A stretch of 64,000 nucleotides of DNA from Bacteroidales bacterium (GTDB lineage: Bacteria > Bacteroidota > Bacteroidia > Bacteroidales > UBA1556). The notes under the pieces were generated by a model. The model saw only the letters and a program-made list of their open reading frames with translations. It did not search any database and was not told where the DNA came from. How positions within the stretch are numbered: position 1 is the first letter of the stretch; each line of letters begins with the position of its first letter. Location: contig JAMOQI010000057.1 in the NCBI GenBank assembly GCA_027064095.1, forward strand, positions 1-64,000. The letters run 5' to 3'. The position numbers and the translations under genes were made by a program. Shown here piece by piece: positions 30,000 to 37,897 of this stretch.

Positions 30000-31424
30000 T
30001 TATTTTTTCATCTCCTGTTCTCGGTGTCGTAGTATTACTTTTATATTATATTTATTTCTAAGGAATTTGGTCATATATTCAGCCATATAAACAGACCTAT
30101 GTTGACCTCCTGTGCAACCAAAATTCACACTAAGGTGATCGAAGCCACGTTCCAGATATTTTTCTACCGATTGCTGTACAAGAGCAGTAGTGTTTTCCTT
30201 AAAAACTTTTATATCAGCTTCTTTGTTTAGAAATTCTATTACTTTTAAATCTTTGCCTGTAAGTTGTTTATATTCATCATAACGTCCGGGATTATGTAAT
30301 GCTCGACAATCGAAAACAAAACCACCACCATGGCCACTTTCATCAACAGGGATGTTTCTTTTATAAGAGAAACTATTGATACTTACTACGAGCTTATTCC
30401 TATTTGCTCCTATTGCTTTTAGTTTATCTGATTTTACTAGTTTATGAAGAACAGGGATAAGGGTTGGTAGTTTAATTGGTAAATCTAATTTACTAAGTAC
30501 ATAATCCATATTGTTAAGAGCAGGAGGAATACTAGCAAGAAAGTGGGCTTTCTTCTCATAAAATCCTCTAAAGCCATACGCTCCCATAGCTTGCATAATA
30601 CGTATTAAAACATAAGCGTTAAATTGTTTTCTGAATTCTGTTTCATCAATATCAACATATTTTTTTAATTCGTTGATATAGAAGTTCAAAAGTTCTTGTC
30701 TTATTTCCTGAGGTATTTCAGCTTTTGCATCATAAAGCAAAGATGCAATATCATATTGTAATGCGCCCTTTCTTCCTCCTTGATAATCAATGAAATAAAC
30801 TTCATTATCTTTAATCATTATATTTCTAGATTGAAAATCTCGATATAGAAAGTAATCTTGCTTGCTTGTTAATAAATAGTCTGTAAGAGCTTGGTAATCA
30901 TCTTCCAATGCTTGCTCATCAAAAGGAATTTGTGCCAGTTTAAGGAAATAGTATTTAAAATAGTTTAAATCCCACATCATTGATTGTTTATCAAAACTTG
31001 CACGAGGATAACAAAGGCTGTAATTTAAGCCTTTGCCTGCTTCAATCTGGAATTTTGGAAGCTCTTTGAGTACTTTAATATATACTTGTTTAAGCTCATC
31101 TGTAAAATCTGATTTCTCTTTTTCTTGTGTCAAAAAAGCAAATAAGGTTGTATTCCCTAAATCTTCAATTAAGTAAATGTCTTGGGTAACATCTTCAGCA
31201 TATATCTTTGGTACATTAAGTCCATGTTTAATAAAATGCTTGGAAAATTCCACAAAAGCTAGATTTTCTTTAGTGTCGTGATTGTAAACGCCTAAGACTG
31301 TATTTGTTGCGCTATGAATTCTATAATACTTTCTGTCAGATCCGGATAAAGCTAATGGGGTGACCTTGGTGGCTTTTTCTCCTGACCATTTTTCGAATAA
31401 ACGAACAATATTTTCTTCAAACAT
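30000..31424 (-). CDS. Sugar kinase (APH fold) fused to a RapZ C-terminal domain
   Basis: A 474-residue two-domain protein. Residues ~1-330 have the aminoglycoside phosphotransferase / AmgK-like kinase fold: a nucleotide loop near SGSDRKYYRI, the catalytic Asp196 in YRDFQSRN and the metal-binding Asp213 in FIDYQGG. Tyr194 takes the place of the usual His in HxD. Residues ~345-470 match the C-terminal domain of RapZ: FDCRALHNPG, LTGKDLKVIEFL, GCTGGQHRSVY (436-446) and RHRE near the end. In E. coli this domain binds GlcN6P. The N-terminal P-loop ATPase of RapZ is absent. Known: AmgK phosphorylates MurNAc/GlcNAc at C1. Inference: a kinase in amino-sugar recycling controlled by GlcN6P. The architecture recurs in Bacteroidota. 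Confidence 0.9.
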   Translation of the reverse strand: MFEENIVRLFEKWSGEKATKVTPLALSGSDRKYYRIHSATNTVLGVYNHDTKENLAFVEFSKHFIKHGLNVPKIYAEDVTQDIYLIEDLGNTTLFAFLTQEKEKSDFTDELKQVYIKVLKELPKFQIEAGKGLNYSLCYPRASFDKQSMMWDLNYFKYYFLKLAQIPFDEQALEDDYQALTDYLLTSKQDYFLYRDFQSRNIMIKDNEVYFIDYQGGRKGALQYDIASLLYDAKAEIPQEIRQELLNFYINELKKYVDIDETEFRKQFNAYVLIRIMQAMGAYGFRGFYEKKAHFLASIPPALNNMDYVLSKLDLPIKLPTLIPVLHKLVKSDKLKAIGANRNKLVVSINSFSYKRNIPVDESGHGGGFVFDCRALHNPGRYDEYKQLTGKDLKVIEFLNKEADIKVFKENTTALVQQSVEKYLERGFDHLSVNFGCTGGQHRSVYMAEYMTKFLRNKYNIKVILRHREQEMKK

Positions 31425-31468
31425 AATATCAAATAATAAATGAAACAGCTAGTTTATATTAATTTCCA

Positions 31469-31476
31469 CAAAGATA
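31469..31476 (-). promoter_or_regulatory. Promoter -7 element for the kinase-RapZ gene
   Basis: Reads TATCTTTG on the minus strand, an exact match to TAnnTTTG, 45 bp before the start codon. Confidence 0.55.
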
Positions 31477-31510
31477 TAGAATCATAAATTCCTTTTGGAT
31501 GTATTAATAT

Positions 31511-32935
31511 TTATTTTCCACTAACAAATTTTAATAACTGGTCAATTCTCCCTATTTCAAGAAATGATGCACCAGCGCCTTTACCAAAGTTTCCAGCAAC
31601 AAAAGCAAGCATATCCTTTTCATTATAGTTTTGTTCTCTTTGAAGCTTTTTTATTGCTAGTTCAAGTATTTTAGTATGTGGTATATTTTCATTAATAGTA
31701 TCAGAATATACACCATAAGAAAGGGCTAAATATCTCATTGTTTCTTCAGAGTAGCATTGTGCATAAACAAGGGCATGACCTCTATAGGCGGCCAGACCAC
31801 GCACTGTATTTCCTGATGAGGTGTCAGCAATAATGGCTCTAATTGGCAAGCTAGAAGTAGCTTCCACTGCTGCTTTTACCATAAAAGCAGCTTTACGAGT
31901 GGATAGCAATTTAGTATCTATGTCTAAATATGCAGGAGAACTTTTTTCCACCTCCTTAGCAATAGAACTCATCATTTTAACAGCTTCTAAAGGATATTTA
32001 CCATAGGCAGTTTCTCCACTTAGCATAATAGCATCAGTGCCTTCGAAAATAGCATTTGCAATATCGTTTACTTCAGCACGTGTAGGACGTGGATTTTCAA
32101 TCATAGTATGTAGCATTTGAGTAGCTACAATTACAGGTTTTCTCGCTTTTACGCATTTGCGGATCATTTCTTTCTGAACTACCGGTAACTTCTGTGAGCT
32201 AATTTCAATAGCAAGATCTCCACGTGCTACCATTACACCATAAACATGCTCCAAAATGCTATCCAGATTATCAACGCCTTCTTTATTCTCAATTTTGGCG
32301 ATAATTTTCATGGGGCTTTCCATGGCGTCTAAAATGCTTTGTACAGCAATAACATCTTCAGGCTTTCTTACAAATGAATGTGCTATAAAGTCTAAGTTGT
32401 GTTCTGCAGCAAACCTGATAAAATCCATATCTTTTTTTGTTAAAGCAGGAAGTTTTATCAATGCAGATGGAATATTCACACTCTTATGCCCTTGTATTCT
32501 TCCATTGTCTTGTACCTCACAGATCAAATAATCATTTTCTTCTGCGATAGCAATAAGCTCCATAATACCGTCGTCGATAAGTATTTTACTGCCTATTTTT
32601 ACATCTCTTACAAAGTTAGTATATGAAACATATAAGCAGTCTTTAGTACTTTTGGTGTTGGGCTTTCCCTTTATTTTTATTCTATCACCACGTTTTACCA
32701 CCAAATCTTCATCCATTGAGTTGGTGCGTATTTCAGGGCCCTTAGTATCAAGCAGAATGGCTATTTTATTGGAAACAGCTCTAACATTTTTAATTACCTT
32801 TAGTGCGTCATCATGTGTTTGATGTGCTGTATTTAATCGTACCACATTCACCCCATTTTCGTAAAGGCTACGGATAAATTCTATATCACATTTTTTGTCA
32901 GATATAGTGGCTATAATTTTTGTCTTTTTATACAT
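31511..32935 (-). CDS. pyk: Pyruvate kinase
   Basis: Converts phosphoenolpyruvate and ADP to pyruvate and ATP, the last step of glycolysis. The protein has 474 residues. Motifs are KTKIIATISD at the start, VVRLNTAH, LLDTKGPEIRT, the active-site IIAKIENKEGVDN near 215-227, GVMVARGDLAIE and MLSGETAYGKYP. The B and C domains are complete. A TAATTTTG promoter motif is 24 bp upstream, so it has its own transcription start and can read into the kinase-RapZ gene, 86 bp downstream. Confidence 0.97.
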   Translation of the reverse strand: MYKKTKIIATISDKKCDIEFIRSLYENGVNVVRLNTAHQTHDDALKVIKNVRAVSNKIAILLDTKGPEIRTNSMDEDLVVKRGDRIKIKGKPNTKSTKDCLYVSYTNFVRDVKIGSKILIDDGIMELIAIAEENDYLICEVQDNGRIQGHKSVNIPSALIKLPALTKKDMDFIRFAAEHNLDFIAHSFVRKPEDVIAVQSILDAMESPMKIIAKIENKEGVDNLDSILEHVYGVMVARGDLAIEISSQKLPVVQKEMIRKCVKARKPVIVATQMLHTMIENPRPTRAEVNDIANAIFEGTDAIMLSGETAYGKYPLEAVKMMSSIAKEVEKSSPAYLDIDTKLLSTRKAAFMVKAAVEATSSLPIRAIIADTSSGNTVRGLAAYRGHALVYAQCYSEETMRYLALSYGVYSDTINENIPHTKILELAIKKLQREQNYNEKDMLAFVAGNFGKGAGASFLEIGRIDQLLKFVSGK

Positions 32936-32958
32936 AAAGAGATCTTTAATATTTGCGG

Positions 32959-32966
32959 CAAAATTA
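32959..32966 (-). promoter_or_regulatory. Promoter -7 element for pyk
   Basis: Reads TAATTTTG on the minus strand, an exact match to TAnnTTTG, 24 bp before the start codon. Confidence 0.55.
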
Positions 32967-32969
32967 ACT

Positions 32970-33200
32970 ATTAATGGGTAAGGTTTTAGACGTCTTTTTA
33001 TAAAGTTTTGATAATGTTTTTGTCTTTTAGTTTAATTTGAGATGTTAAATTAATTTTAGTTATTATCATTGTATGTGATTAGAGCATTGATGACACGAAT
33101 ACAATTAATTATTACAAATCAGTGTTAAACTGTAATATCTGCCTTATATTTATTATATTTTGTGGTTTATTAATATTATAGGCTAATTTCATTCTTATTA
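32970..33200. other. Intergenic region between pyk and the DUF456 gene, no gene seen
   Basis: AT-rich divergent intergenic space. Apart from the two outward promoters at its ends, no coding frame, repeat copy or clear hairpin was found. Confidence 0.4.
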
Positions 33201-33207
33201 TTTTTAT

Positions 33208-33215
33208 TAAGTTTG
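33208..33215 (+). promoter_or_regulatory. Promoter -7 element for the DUF456 gene
   Basis: TAAGTTTG matches TAnnTTTG and lies 22 bp upstream of the ATG. Confidence 0.5.
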
Positions 33216-33237
33216 CAATATACAAATAAAAATACTT

Positions 33238-33726
33238 ATGGATACTGTTTTAATTATAGTTGGTTTATTATTTATTTTAGCAGGAATTGTTGGTTGTATA
33301 ATTCCTGGTATTCCGGGGCCTCCATTAGCTTATGTAAGTTTGATTCTATTGGAATTTACTGAAAATGAGCCATTTTCCTTTACCTTTATGGTTTCATGGG
33401 CAATTATTGTGGTAGGAGTTACGGCATTAGATTATTACGTTCCGGTGTGGGGTACGAAAAAATTTGGTGGTAGTAAATATGGTATGTGGGGAAGTATTAT
33501 TGGTTTGATAATTGGTCTTTTTACTAGCCCTCTTGGTATTATTATAGGTCCATTTCTAGGTGCTTATATTGGTGAATTGATAGGCGGAATGAGAAATAAG
33601 GAGGCATTAAAAGCCGGTTTAGGCTCTTTTCTTGGTTTTGTCGCAGGTATAATTATGAAATTAGCAGTTATTGTGACTATTGCATATTATTATGTTATGG
33701 AGAGCTGGCAGTTTTTTATGGAATAA
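33238..33726 (+). CDS. DUF456 family membrane protein
   Basis: A 162-residue integral membrane protein with about four hydrophobic segments, two of which are Gly-rich hairpins typical of DUF456 (GCIIPGIPGPPLAY near 20-33, and IIGLFTSPLGIIIGPFLGAYIGELIGG near 88-115, seen here as consecutive parts). The function is unknown for the family. Its TAA is directly followed by the last codon of the HAD phosphatase gene on the opposite strand, with no intergenic base between them. Confidence 0.93.
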   Translation: MDTVLIIVGLLFILAGIVGCIIPGIPGPPLAYVSLILLEFTENEPFSFTFMVSWAIIVVGVTALDYYVPVWGTKKFGGSKYGMWGSIIGLIIGLFTSPLGIIIGPFLGAYIGELIGGMRNKEALKAGLGSFLGFVAGIIMKLAVIVTIAYYYVMESWQFFME

Positions 33727-34329
33727 TTATGTTAGTCGTTTAGCAAATTCTAATAAACTTGAAAAACTATAATCGATAATATCTTTATTAATAACAGCTA
33801 TATTCTTGTCTCCAATAAAAACGGTTTTCATCCTAGCGTTTTTGCCAAATTTCATATCACTTATACTATCTCCAACCATTATACTTTTCTTAAAATCAAT
33901 TTCCGGGAAATCTAATTTTGCCTGAAGAGCCATACCTATTTCGGGCTTTCTGTTTTTACTATTACTATTAGCTAAATCAGGACAAAAATATATTTTGTTT
34001 ATTTTGCCTCCTGCTTTTACAATGTCATCATTCATTTTTTTATGGACTAATGAAAGATCATCAATACTCATTAGCCCTTTCCCAATGCCTTGTTGATTTG
34101 TCACTACTAATATTGGATAAAACAATTTTTTAAAAATAACAATAGCTTCCAAGCTGCCATCAATAAAAACAAATTCAGAGGGTTTTTTGACGTAGTTATC
34201 TATAATTCTGACATTTATAACCCCATCTCGATCTATAAATAAACTCCAGTCCTCCTTTGAAACTAAGTCTTTAATATCCAAGTTCTGTAAATTCATTTTG
34301 TGCTTTTTTATAATCTTCGGGAATTCCAA
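33727..34329 (-). CDS. HAD-family heptose bisphosphate phosphatase, GmhB-like
   Basis: Probably removes the C7 phosphate from D-glycero-D-manno-heptose 1,7-bisphosphate. The protein has 200 residues as read from 34329, but Met12 (34296) is an equally good start. HAD motifs are FIDRDGVINV (nucleophile and acid Asp), VVTNQQGIGKG, RKPEIGM and the SIMVGDSISDM metal loop. The CxH...CxC zinc loop of classical GmhB is missing: only one Cys is present in YFCPDLANSNSK. It overlaps the nucleotidyltransferase gene by 59 bp, or 26 bp with the later start, so it is translationally coupled to it. Confidence 0.85.
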   Translation of the reverse strand: MEFPKIIKKHKMNLQNLDIKDLVSKEDWSLFIDRDGVINVRIIDNYVKKPSEFVFIDGSLEAIVIFKKLFYPILVVTNQQGIGKGLMSIDDLSLVHKKMNDDIVKAGGKINKIYFCPDLANSNSKNRKPEIGMALQAKLDFPEIDFKKSIMVGDSISDMKFGKNARMKTVFIGDKNIAVINKDIIDYSFSSLLEFAKRLT

Positions 34330-34978
34330 TATCTAAGAAATAATCTTCAAATTTAAATCCATAGAATGAAAATGAGGAACAAAACTTTTCGAAGACATCT
34401 GTTTCCAATGAGAATTTATTTGGTAGAGGGATTTCTTTAAAAAAATCTTTGGTAATAATGTAAGTTCCACCGTTAATAATGCCTTTTCCGGAAAAAACAC
34501 CTTTCTCAGCAAATTTCAGAATTCTGTTTTTATCATCAATAATCACATTGCCATATCTTTTTACTTCATCTACCAGTCTCAATGCTAATGAGAATTTGCT
34601 ATTATTTTTTTTGTGTTTTTTATATAAATCTTGTAAATCAATTTCAAATATTGTATCGCCGTTAACTACAATTGCCTCTTGAGTAAGTAACTTCTCAAAA
34701 GCTAATTTTATTCCACCACCAGTTCCTAAAGGTGTTTTTTCAATGGCATAATCAATTTCAACACCATTAAAAGAATTATGAAAGTGATTAATAATTTGTT
34801 CAGAAAGATAGCCAACAGAAAGGATAATACGTTTAATACCAAAGCTTTTCAGATAGTTAATTTGATATTCTAAAAAAGGCCTGTTATTTATCAGTGCCAT
34901 TGGTTTAGGAGTATCTTGTATCACCTTTTGAAGCCTTGTGCCAAAACCTCCTGCTAATATTATGGCTTCAGTTATCAT
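34271..34978 (-). CDS. Heptose-1-phosphate nucleotidyltransferase, HddC-like
   Basis: A 235-residue sugar nucleotidyltransferase. The signature GGFGTRLQKVIQDTPKPMA is at 11-29, and VVNGDTIFEID carries the metal-binding Asp near 109. Its place between a GmhA and a GmhB-like gene argues for D-glycero-D-manno-heptose 1-phosphate guanylyltransferase (HddC), giving GDP-heptose. ADP-heptose (HldE C-domain) is less likely because no kinase domain is attached. It overlaps gmhA by 4 bp (ATGA). Confidence 0.85.
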   Translation of the reverse strand: MITEAIILAGGFGTRLQKVIQDTPKPMALINNRPFLEYQINYLKSFGIKRIILSVGYLSEQIINHFHNSFNGVEIDYAIEKTPLGTGGGIKLAFEKLLTQEAIVVNGDTIFEIDLQDLYKKHKKNNSKFSLALRLVDEVKRYGNVIIDDKNRILKFAEKGVFSGKGIINGGTYIITKDFFKEIPLPNKFSLETDVFEKFCSSFSFYGFKFEDYFLDIGIPEDYKKAQNEFTELGY

Positions 34979-35547
34979 TTTGGGAAAAGTTTGGATTCAA
35001 CAAATTGGCAAATAATATGTCCAATCATAATATGAGATTCTTGTATTCTGGGAGTATCAGCTGAAGGTACATTAATAAGAATATCTGCCACCTCTTTCAT
35101 TTTTCCACCACTTTCTCCTGTTAATGCAACAGCTGTAATGCCTTTTTCTTTTGCAACCTCAAATGCTCTGATAATATTTTTAGAATTACCGGAAGTAGAT
35201 ATTCCAATAAGGATATCACCTTTTTTTCCTGCACCATTTATATATCTTGCATAGATTTCTTCATAGCTGTAATCATTAGCTACAGCTGTTAGATAAGAGG
35301 TGTTAACATGAAGAGCTTCTGCCGCTAAAGGAGGTCTGTCGTAATAAAATCTACCTGACAATTCTGCCGCTATATGTTGTGCATCAGCGGCACTCCCACC
35401 ATTGCCACAAAAGTATACAGAACCACCATTGCGATAAGTTGAAACAATTAGATTAGTAACTTGTTCGATGTTTTTATTTAGTATCTCTGATTCAATAATG
35501 CTTTGTTTTACAGCTATTGATTCAGAAATTATCTTTTTTATGTCCAT
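34975..35547 (-). CDS. gmhA: Phosphoheptose isomerase
   Basis: Isomerises sedoheptulose 7-phosphate to D-glycero-D-manno-heptose 7-phosphate. The 190-residue SIS-domain protein has the FCGNGGSAADAQHIAAEL active-site segment at 47-64, ISTSGNSKN near 115 and the C-terminal ESHIMIGHIIC helix with conserved Glu and His. It is the first gene of a three-gene minus-strand operon whose order follows the pathway except for the missing heptose-7-phosphate kinase. Confidence 0.94.
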   Translation of the reverse strand: MDIKKIISESIAVKQSIIESEILNKNIEQVTNLIVSTYRNGGSVYFCGNGGSAADAQHIAAELSGRFYYDRPPLAAEALHVNTSYLTAVANDYSYEEIYARYINGAGKKGDILIGISTSGNSKNIIRAFEVAKEKGITAVALTGESGGKMKEVADILINVPSADTPRIQESHIMIGHIICQFVESKLFPK

Positions 35548-35570
35548 ACGTTATTAAAATAAATTCAATG

Positions 35571-35578
35571 CAAATATA
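35571..35578 (-). promoter_or_regulatory. Promoter -7 element for the gmhA operon
   Basis: Reads TATATTTG on the minus strand, 24 bp before the gmhA start. It lies 12 bp from the divergent promoter at 35591, so the two polymerases probably cannot bind at once. Confidence 0.5.
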
Positions 35579-35590
35579 TAGTATTTTTTC

Positions 35591-35598
35591 TACCTTTG
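35591..35598 (+). promoter_or_regulatory. Promoter -7 element for the acyltransferase gene
   Basis: TACCTTTG matches TAnnTTTG and lies 27 bp upstream of the ATG, back to back with the gmhA promoter. Confidence 0.55.
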
Positions 35599-35625
35599 TC
35601 ATTCACATATATTGAGTTTTGAAAG

Positions 35626-36474
35626 ATGTCTGAGCAAGTTGAAATAGGTAAGAAGTTTGTAGATATTCCAAAAATAATAGAAGATAAAAATCCAAGATTA
35701 GCAAAACGTTTACCACGCTTTGTAGTTCGGTTGATAGAGAAGATAGTTCATATTGATGAGGTGAATTATTATATTTATAAATGGCGTCATTTGACAGGCC
35801 TTTCTTGGGCAGATCAGTCTATCATTGATTTTGAAATAGATCTTACAACCAGTGGTGTAGAAAATATTCCTAAAACAGGAAATCAAATGATAGTAGCAAA
35901 TCATCCTCTTGGCGGTTTTGATGGAGTGGCTTTGATGAGTGTTGTTGGCAAAGTTAGGCCAGATATTAAATTCCCTGTTAATGATATTCTTATGAAGGTT
36001 CCGGGTCTAAAGCCATTGTTAGTTCCTATCAACAAACATGGAAGGAATAGCTATAATATTGAGCTATTGGATTTGGCCTTTTCTTCTGATGAAATGTTAT
36101 TATTTTTTCCTGCCGGTTTAGTTTCAAGAATACAAAAAGAAGGAATTAGAGATCTGGAATGGAAGCACACTTTTATATCCAAATCAATAAAATATAAAAG
36201 GGATGTGATACCGGTATTTATTTATGCATATAATAGCATGTTTTTCTATCGCTTGGCATATTGGCGTAAGAAGTTAGGTATAAAATCAAATATTGAGATG
36301 CTATTCTTACCAGCTGAAGTTTTCAAACAGCATAGAGCTAAAATACACATTCATTTTGGAGAGCTTATTCCATATACTACTTTTGATAATTCTAAAAGCA
36401 AGAAAGAGTGGGCAGCATGGGTGAAAGAAAGAATTTATAAAATGGCTGTGGAACAAGGTTTTAAACTTAAATAA
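35626..36474 (+). CDS. Phospholipid/glycerol acyltransferase family protein
   Basis: A 282-residue acyltransferase of the PlsC-like superfamily. The N-H-P block is NHPLGGFDGVAL at about 89-100, in which His and Asp are five residues apart (HX5D) instead of the HX4D of PlsC. A later FPAGLVSR motif (about 164-171) corresponds to the FPEG motif. This variant is shared with the lyso-ornithine-lipid/hemolysin acyltransferase branch. No signal peptide or long membrane helix is obvious. The acyl acceptor cannot be told from the sequence. Its promoter is back to back with that of the heptose operon. Confidence 0.85.
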   Translation: MSEQVEIGKKFVDIPKIIEDKNPRLAKRLPRFVVRLIEKIVHIDEVNYYIYKWRHLTGLSWADQSIIDFEIDLTTSGVENIPKTGNQMIVANHPLGGFDGVALMSVVGKVRPDIKFPVNDILMKVPGLKPLLVPINKHGRNSYNIELLDLAFSSDEMLLFFPAGLVSRIQKEGIRDLEWKHTFISKSIKYKRDVIPVFIYAYNSMFFYRLAYWRKKLGIKSNIEMLFLPAEVFKQHRAKIHIHFGELIPYTTFDNSKSKKEWAAWVKERIYKMAVEQGFKLK

Positions 36475-36494
36475 TATAAAATTTAATTAGGAGT

Positions 36495-37598
36495 TTACCT
36501 TTTAGCCTGACTTTCGTATTCTTTTCTGCTTATTCCGGTTAGGATAATTTCTTTGTTTAAAATAAATTCTCCAATTTTATTTTTTGGTAGGGTAAGTACA
36601 TATTTTCTACCATTTGTTGCTGGAATATACTTCTTTTTGTATTGTGGGTTAAGTTTTGAGATATCTCTTTGGTCCATTTCCAGCCAATCAGCTATTTGTT
36701 TGAAATTCATTTTCTCACTAACATAAACAGTATCATAATCAAAATAACTAATGATATCGCCTTCCGTTTTAATATTGTGAGCACTTGAATAGTTCATCAG
36801 ATAATTAATAGCAACAAAAGCAGGAACATAGTTTTGTGTTTCGCGAGGAAGATATTTTTTTATTTCCCAATAATCTGTTGAGGTTCCGCATCTACGGATA
36901 GCTTTATTTACATTTCCTGGTCCAGCATTATAGGCTGCTAGAACTAAGTTCCAATCATGGTAAATATTATATAAATCTGAGAAGTGTTGACAGGCAGCTT
37001 CGGTAGATTTATATATATTCATTCTATCATCAAGTTTGGAATTATAGTGCAATCCGTAAAGCCTTCCTGTACCGGGCATAAATTGCCATAATCCTAAAGC
37101 TCCAGCCCTTGACTTGGCTTTAGGATTTAGAGCTGACTCAACCACAGCAAGGTATTTTAGCTCCATTGGTAGCTGATATTTGTCCAACATTTCTTCGAAA
37201 AGAGGAAAATACAATTCTTGCTTTTTTAATGCCTTACTTATTAACTTAGGTCTTCTATTAGTATAAAAAAGTATCATCTTTCTTACATCTGCATTATACT
37301 GAAAACTAAAAGGACTGTTGATATTTAAAGTCGCAATACGCTCCATATAAGTAGTATCTAAATATGTTGGTATTGAATCTTCAGGGAAATTGTAGGATAA
37401 CTCCCATAAATTAAGGTCATTACTATCAGTATAGCAGCTAGTATAAATGCTATCACAGATTCTTAGTTCCGGAAAATCGGACCTAAAAATTTGCATATTA
37501 GTACTGTCATTAGGTGCTGCTTTACTCGGGTCGTTATGATTAGCACCCATTACAATAAGAAAGTTAAAAGAAAGAAAAAGTATTAATATTATTTTCAT
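36495..37598 (-). CDS. Membrane-bound lytic murein transglycosylase, MltD-like, with LysM
   Basis: Cleaves the MurNAc-GlcNAc bond of peptidoglycan non-hydrolytically. The 367-residue protein has a signal peptide (about 1-19), then the GH23/SLT domain with catalytic Glu154 in YLAVVESALNP, the GALGLWQFMPGTGRLYGL segment and LAAYNAGPGNVNKAI. The C-terminal part (about 295-355) resembles one degenerate LysM-like repeat (FKQIADWLEMDQRDISKLNP). It lies 9 bp downstream of tatA and is likely in its transcript. Confidence 0.93.
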   Translation of the reverse strand: MKIILILFLSFNFLIVMGANHNDPSKAAPNDSTNMQIFRSDFPELRICDSIYTSCYTDSNDLNLWELSYNFPEDSIPTYLDTTYMERIATLNINSPFSFQYNADVRKMILFYTNRRPKLISKALKKQELYFPLFEEMLDKYQLPMELKYLAVVESALNPKAKSRAGALGLWQFMPGTGRLYGLHYNSKLDDRMNIYKSTEAACQHFSDLYNIYHDWNLVLAAYNAGPGNVNKAIRRCGTSTDYWEIKKYLPRETQNYVPAFVAINYLMNYSSAHNIKTEGDIISYFDYDTVYVSEKMNFKQIADWLEMDQRDISKLNPQYKKKYIPATNGRKYVLTLPKNKIGEFILNKEIILTGISRKEYESQAKR

Positions 37599-37607
37599 AA
37601 AGAAATA

Positions 37608-37799
37608 CTATTTATCTTTTTTTTCTTCTTTTTCGTCCTCAGTTGCTTCTTTGGTCCCTTTTTTAAATTCACCAATACCTTTTCCTACACCTTTCATTAG
37701 TTCAGGGATTTTTTTACCTCCAAATAATAAGATAATAATTACTAAAACAATGATAATTTCAGTGGGGCCTGGTGAAAATAATAATATTGAATTAAACAT
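37608..37799 (-). CDS. tatA: Twin-arginine translocase subunit TatA/E
   Basis: A 63-residue protein of the pore-forming TatA type. It has a single N-terminal transmembrane helix ([14 protein letters not shown]), the hinge GKKIPELM and an amphipathic helix [13 protein letters not shown], then an acidic-basic tail. No tatC is in the window. It is the first gene before mltD. Confidence 0.93.
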   Translation of the reverse strand: MFNSILLFSPGPTEIIIVLVIIILLFGGKKIPELMKGVGKGIGEFKKGTKEATEDEKEEKKDK

Positions 37800-37825
37800 A
37801 GATTCTGAGTTTTAAATATATTCAA

Positions 37826-37833
37826 CAAAATTA
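37826..37833 (-). promoter_or_regulatory. Promoter -7 element for tatA-mltD
   Basis: Reads TAATTTTG on the minus strand, 27 bp before the tatA start. Confidence 0.45.
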
Positions 37834-37846
37834 ACTAAAAAAACAT

Positions 37847-37854
37847 TAATTTTG
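37847..37854 (+). promoter_or_regulatory. Promoter -7 element for the IPExxxVDY gene
   Basis: TAATTTTG on the plus strand, 43 bp before the ATG, divergent from the tatA promoter. Confidence 0.45.
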
Positions 37855-37897
37855 ATTTTTATAATTATAGCCTTATTCACAACTTGTTTTTAATAAA

